A DNA stretch of 10,448 bases from Sinorhizobium sp. (GTDB lineage Bacteria > Pseudomonadota > Alphaproteobacteria > Rhizobiales > Rhizobiaceae): positions 1 to 10,448 of the forward strand of contig JAPSJG010000096.1 in the NCBI GenBank assembly GCA_031178305.1, in the 5' to 3' direction. Every line of letters begins with the position of its first letter. Position 1 is the first letter of the stretch. Shown here in pieces: positions 7,585 to 10,448 of this stretch. Under the pieces are notes generated by a model. The model was not told the origin of the DNA. It saw nothing but the letters and a program-made list of their open reading frames with translations, and did not search any database. A program made the translations under genes and the position numbers.

Positions 7585-10256
7585 ACTTGGACACGGCAGA
7601 GGCTGGTCAAGTCGCAGAAGCGGCACGGCTCCTTCGGCGCCTCGAACTCGAGACCCTCAGGCCGGTGGTCGACGGCGTCGTCGAACCCGGCTGCCACCAG
7701 CACGCCTGACGACGCAAGATCACGCCAGCGCTTCCAATCACCTGCCACCATGTCGAGCGTTTCGGTATCCGCGCGCTTAGCCTCGATCGGATGATCGGTG
7801 AGGATGGAACCGTCGCCGGCCAGGATCCGGCGCTGACGCAACAGGAAGTAGCCTCCGGTACCCTTGGCCCCGGCGTCCGCCGAGATCGCGCGGTAAACGG
7901 CCAACTGGACCGCGTGTCCCTCAGCGATTTCTTCCCGATAACGCCGCTCGGATCGGGTCCATTTCAGGTCCAGGACTGCGACTTGTGGCCCGCGGCGCAC
8001 GAGCAGATCCAGTCGCCCTTGAAGGGCGAGATCGTGGTGAGTACCCTCTCGCTCGAGTTCCGAGCCAACGACTTCCAGTTCGCGCTTATGCAGCAAACGC
8101 ACGAGCGATTCCAACGCAGCCGGAACGAGCTCGCGCGCCGCGGAGAGCTCACCAGCGTATTCGGGCTGTAGCAGCGGCGCCGAAATCTGTGGCAGCAGTA
8201 TCTCGAAGAGTTCCGCAGCCGCGGCACGCATACCAGCCGTCGGCGGTGGCGGTCCGGGAGGGAGCAGTCGTCGGGCAATCTCATGGGCGAGATTGCCAAA
8301 GAGCTGGTCTGGCCCAGGAATTTCGGCGAAGCGGCCGGGTCGCAGGCCCAATACATCTTGGGCGAACCAACCAAAGTGGCAATTGAAGAGTCGACGAAGC
8401 GAAGTCGCGCTCTCGCGGCGCCCTTCCATCAAGCCGGCCGCGCCAGCAGGCAAGGTCCATTTGGCGGCACCAGCAGGCGGGTCTTTGGTTTCCGCGGAAT
8501 GACGGGTGAGAAGGCGTCCGGCGAATGCTGCGTCGGGCTCGCGCAGGACGCGCTCGGCTTTGAACACCACGCCTTCGCCGGCCTCCTCAAGGATGGGTTT
8601 CAATTGGTGGGCCAGAGGGTGCAGCGTCGTTTGTTCGTCGCGCGAAAGCGCCGGTCGCACCAAGATGAGCTGTTCCGCGGAGCACTGCAGAACCCGGGTG
8701 TGGCCGGCCCCAATCCTGCGCGCTGCGTCAGCCGACGACTCTAACTCCACACCTGCGGCCTCGAGGGCCTCGAGCTCGGCTCGATCCCAAGGGTCGCGCG
8801 AGACTCGCTCGCCTGGGCCAACGAACCCCCACCAGATCACGCGTGAAGCCGCTGACCACAACGCTCCGGGGGAGCGCACGGCACGAATGCCTCCTGCTTC
8901 GGGCACGTGGTCTGGATTAACGACACCCTCCGAAAGCACTTGGCTGACGATTCGCTCAAGGAGCAATGCCGGGACGACCTCCTGCTCCAGGCGGTTGAGA
9001 GCATCCACCACGGCACCCGCCGCGGCAGCGACGGCCAGCAAGAGCCTGTCGTTGCGTCCGGCATCCGCGCGCATCGCCCAGGCGGCGACTCGACCGGCGA
9101 TCGCCTGTGCCTCGACCGTCGGAATACCCAAGCTCCTGTCAAAGCGACCGACATCTGTCCAGGTGCGCCACTCGGCAAGCACGGCGTCAACCTTCTTCCG
9201 CCCGTCCTTCGGCTCAAGCTCGGCGTGCATCTCGAGGAGCCGAGCTTCGATCCCGGCCCAGGCATTAAGCCAAGCAGCACCCCCAATACCCGGCTCCGAG
9301 CTCAATGCACGAGCAAGGCGCTTTGCCGCCCAACGGGAGATCGGCGGCCGAGGAAGCATAAGAAGGTTGAGCAGGACTCGGGCATCAAATGGCTGCCAAG
9401 CAGCGGCGAAGGCGAGCGGCAGCACCTGCAGCGCGCCACGCCAGGGGGATGCAGATGAAAGGCCAAGCGCCGGGAGACCACGCGCCCGCAACACATGATC
9501 GAGCAAGGCGGTGTCCCCCTCCGGAGCCAAAACAACGGTGCCCGTGCGCTCCTCTGCAGAACCGGCCGCCAGCCAATCGGCAATCACTTCGGCAGCCATG
9601 AGCTCCGTGTCGGCGTCAACAATGACGAAAGTGCCGTCTCCCTTGAGCGGCTCTCGCCCTTCGCCGGCGAGCGCGCGCTGCACTTTGCGAAGGTCGGAGC
9701 CTTCCACGGCCGGTACGCTGCCTTCGTGCTGATCGACCGAGACGTCGGCGGCCTCCAGCGCCTCCAACATTCGCCCCCATAGCGGGGGCAGCAACGCCCG
9801 CGGCTCAGCCAACGTGAGCCGCTTGAGACGGAGGCCGGGGCGGCTAGGCAACGCGTTCAGCAGTCGGACCGAGCGATCCACCAGGCCAAGCGGCAAGGTC
9901 GTCCCCGTATCCTCGACCGCAGCGAGATCGTCAATCCGCCGCGCTCCAACGGGTTTGCCATGCCATCCTGCCGCGACAAGATCGTCACGCCATTGCAGCA
10001 AGGTTGCCGCTGTTGACCAAGGATCTTTCTCGAAGGATGCGTCCCAGAATCGGCCGTGACCCGCGGCCCGAAGTTTGGCGAGGTAACTCGCGATTCGTAC
10101 GGCACGGGAGGCGCTCGGACCGAGAAGCCCGAGTTGCACCTCTAGCACCCCGACTAATCCTGCAGGGCCTACGACCGCCGCGTCAATGGCGCCCAATCCT
10201 ACTGTCGCCTCGGGATACACCCTTCCGTCTGCCGACAACCCGAATACCAAATGCAT
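7572..10256 (-). CDS. AddB-like PD-(D/E)XK nuclease with iron-sulphur cysteines and an inactive helicase fold
   Basis: The 894-residue product is predicted to be the AddB-like partner of the helicase-nuclease encoded next to it. No Walker A or other working helicase motif is seen; residues about 1-590 have the degenerate helicase-like pattern of AddB, for example GTFVIVDADTELMAAEVIADW (starting at 208) and RGLPALGLSSASPWRGALQV (259-278). The nuclease lies in the C-terminal third: NLAHEI (H658), GRLDLL (D750), VLDLKW (D763, K765) and QLAVY (784-788). Four cysteines bracket it: C626 in LFNCHFGWF and CRFCDLTSLC (C878, C881, C887). The C-x2-C-x5-C spacing and distant first cysteine match the 4Fe-4S site of Bacillus subtilis AddB. 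It is shorter than usual AddB (about 1000-1170 residues). The ATG at 10256 is preceded by GGGGGA at a suitable distance. Gene order (B then A) is the canonical addBA order. It may be a diverged, transferable relative rather than the cell's repair AddB. Confidence 0.85.
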   Translation of the reverse strand: MHLVFGLSADGRVYPEATVGLGAIDAAVVGPAGLVGVLEVQLGLLGPSASRAVRIASYLAKLRAAGHGRFWDASFEKDPWSTAATLLQWRDDLVAAGWHGKPVGARRIDDLAAVEDTGTTLPLGLVDRSVRLLNALPSRPGLRLKRLTLAEPRALLPPLWGRMLEALEAADVSVDQHEGSVPAVEGSDLRKVQRALAGEGREPLKGDGTFVIVDADTELMAAEVIADWLAAGSAEERTGTVVLAPEGDTALLDHVLRARGLPALGLSSASPWRGALQVLPLAFAAAWQPFDARVLLNLLMLPRPPISRWAAKRLARALSSEPGIGGAAWLNAWAGIEARLLEMHAELEPKDGRKKVDAVLAEWRTWTDVGRFDRSLGIPTVEAQAIAGRVAAWAMRADAGRNDRLLLAVAAAAGAVVDALNRLEQEVVPALLLERIVSQVLSEGVVNPDHVPEAGGIRAVRSPGALWSAASRVIWWGFVGPGERVSRDPWDRAELEALEAAGVELESSADAARRIGAGHTRVLQCSAEQLILVRPALSRDEQTTLHPLAHQLKPILEEAGEGVVFKAERVLREPDAAFAGRLLTRHSAETKDPPAGAAKWTLPAGAAGLMEGRRESATSLRRLFNCHFGWFAQDVLGLRPGRFAEIPGPDQLFGNLAHEIARRLLPPGPPPPTAGMRAAAAELFEILLPQISAPLLQPEYAGELSAARELVPAALESLVRLLHKRELEVVGSELEREGTHHDLALQGRLDLLVRRGPQVAVLDLKWTRSERRYREEIAEGHAVQLAVYRAISADAGAKGTGGYFLLRQRRILAGDGSILTDHPIEAKRADTETLDMVAGDWKRWRDLASSGVLVAAGFDDAVDHRPEGLEFEAPKEPCRFCDLTSLCRVQVETI

Positions 10257-10266
10257 GAATTCCCCC
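10257..10266 (-). promoter_or_regulatory. Shine-Dalgarno sequence of the AddB-like gene
   Basis: GGGGGA on the minus strand (10261-10266) ends four bases before the ATG at 10256-10254. It is G-rich rather than a perfect AGGAGG, but its placement supports this start. Confidence 0.5.
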
Positions 10267-10325
10267 AGCTTCGTCGTGCGTTATTCATTCAGCATTGTTG
10301 GATCGCGTCCATTGAGGCAGTTGGA

Positions 10326-10448
10326 TTAGTCCGGTTCGATAGACTCCCCCCACGGAAGCGAGTCGCGAGCACCGGCCCGCTCACCGTCGCCTGCCTCCGG
10401 GGTTCGTCGCCCCGACTTCGTCGCGAACAGTCCTAATAATTTCCGGGG
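10326..10448 (-). CDS. Possible C-terminal end of an upstream minus-strand gene
   Basis: Entering from the right edge, one minus-strand frame stays open for 40 codons until TAA at 10328-10326, 69 bases before the AddB-like start. The tail it would encode is hydrophilic, starts KLLGLFATKSGRRT, and has no recognisable domain. A second minus frame is also open from the edge but stops after 21 codons at about 10381. Neither can be confirmed because the body of any such gene lies outside the window. If real, it would be an upstream member of the same operon; if not, this is the promoter region. Confidence 0.2.
   Translation of the reverse strand, partial: PRKLLGLFATKSGRRTPEAGDGERAGARDSLPWGESIEPD
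10398..10414. other. 5-bp hairpin upstream of the AddB-like gene
   Basis: CGGGG (10398-10402) and CCCCG (10410-10414) are exact inverted repeats around a 7-base loop. TTCGTCGC occurs in and beside it as a direct repeat (10403-10410 and 10417-10424), and TTCGTCG recurs at 10270-10276. This could be a protein site or a weak terminator of an upstream gene; it may also be chance in GC-rich DNA. No clear promoter was found in 10257-10448. Confidence 0.2.

Noticed and set aside
7573..7626. Upstream GTG start for the AddA-like gene
   Set aside because: It would add 18 residues ahead of the usual N-terminus, inside the AddB-like cysteine motif region; the ATG at 7572 has a TAATG junction and a GGAG.
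8506..9498. Long plus-strand open frame of 330 codons opposite the AddB-like gene
   Set aside because: It is a shadow of a GC-rich minus-strand gene with clear motifs: its product is dominated by Ser, Arg, Ala and Pro with no domain, and no Shine-Dalgarno is evident.
10329..10352. tRNA-like GGTTCGATA string suggesting an attachment site or tRNA end
   Set aside because: The surrounding bases do not form a T-arm: the stem arms fail to pair and the expected C61 is absent; no acceptor or anticodon arm could be found.
10251..10436. Divergent plus-strand frame of 61 codons at the right edge
   Set aside because: Its ATG overlaps the AddB-like start codon region, no Shine-Dalgarno precedes it, and the product has no recognisable feature.
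1..10448. CRISPR arrays, insertion sequences, integrase or toxin-antitoxin genes
   Set aside because: No regularly spaced repeats, no transposase or recombinase motifs, and no terminal inverted repeats were seen on either strand.

Overview
The window looks like an accessory defence or DNA-processing island from a GC-rich bacterium. GC-rich codon third positions, GTG/TTG start options and an AddAB-type rather than RecBCD-type nuclease would suit an alphaproteobacterium or a related high-GC proteobacterium. That placement is an inference; no rRNA, tRNA or housekeeping gene here fixes the taxon. About nine tenths of the window is filled by four large genes on the minus strand.

Layout in transcription order (right to left): a 192-base right-edge stretch that may hold the end of another minus-strand gene; an AddB-like protein with an inactive helicase fold, an iron-sulphur cysteine set and a PD-(D/E)XK nuclease (7572-10256); an AddA-like UvrD-family helicase with a fused PD-(D/E)XK nuclease (4423-7572), whose ATG shares one base with the preceding stop (TAATG); a 134-base gap with a terminator-like GC-rich repeat and two short dyads; a large McrB-like AAA+ NTPase (1793-4288), whose core is split by an EVE/PUA-like insertion; and McrC, the PD-(D/E)XK nuclease partner (504-1796), joined to mcrB by an ATGA overlap. 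A 122-base convergent gap with a strong hairpin follows. On the plus strand at the left edge lies the end of a small unrecognised gene (1-381).

How the genes may work together: McrB and McrC form a type IV (modification-dependent) restriction system. McrB binds DNA and hydrolyses nucleotide, with GTP the known substrate in E. coli; McrC cuts. The AddA/AddB-like pair would form a helicase-nuclease that loads on double-stranded ends and degrades or resects them. A plausible joint model is that McrBC makes breaks in modified invader DNA and the AddAB-like complex destroys the broken molecule. The two operons are adjacent and on one strand but separated by a gap, so functional coupling is an inference. 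No mobile-element gene, CRISPR array or tRNA was seen.
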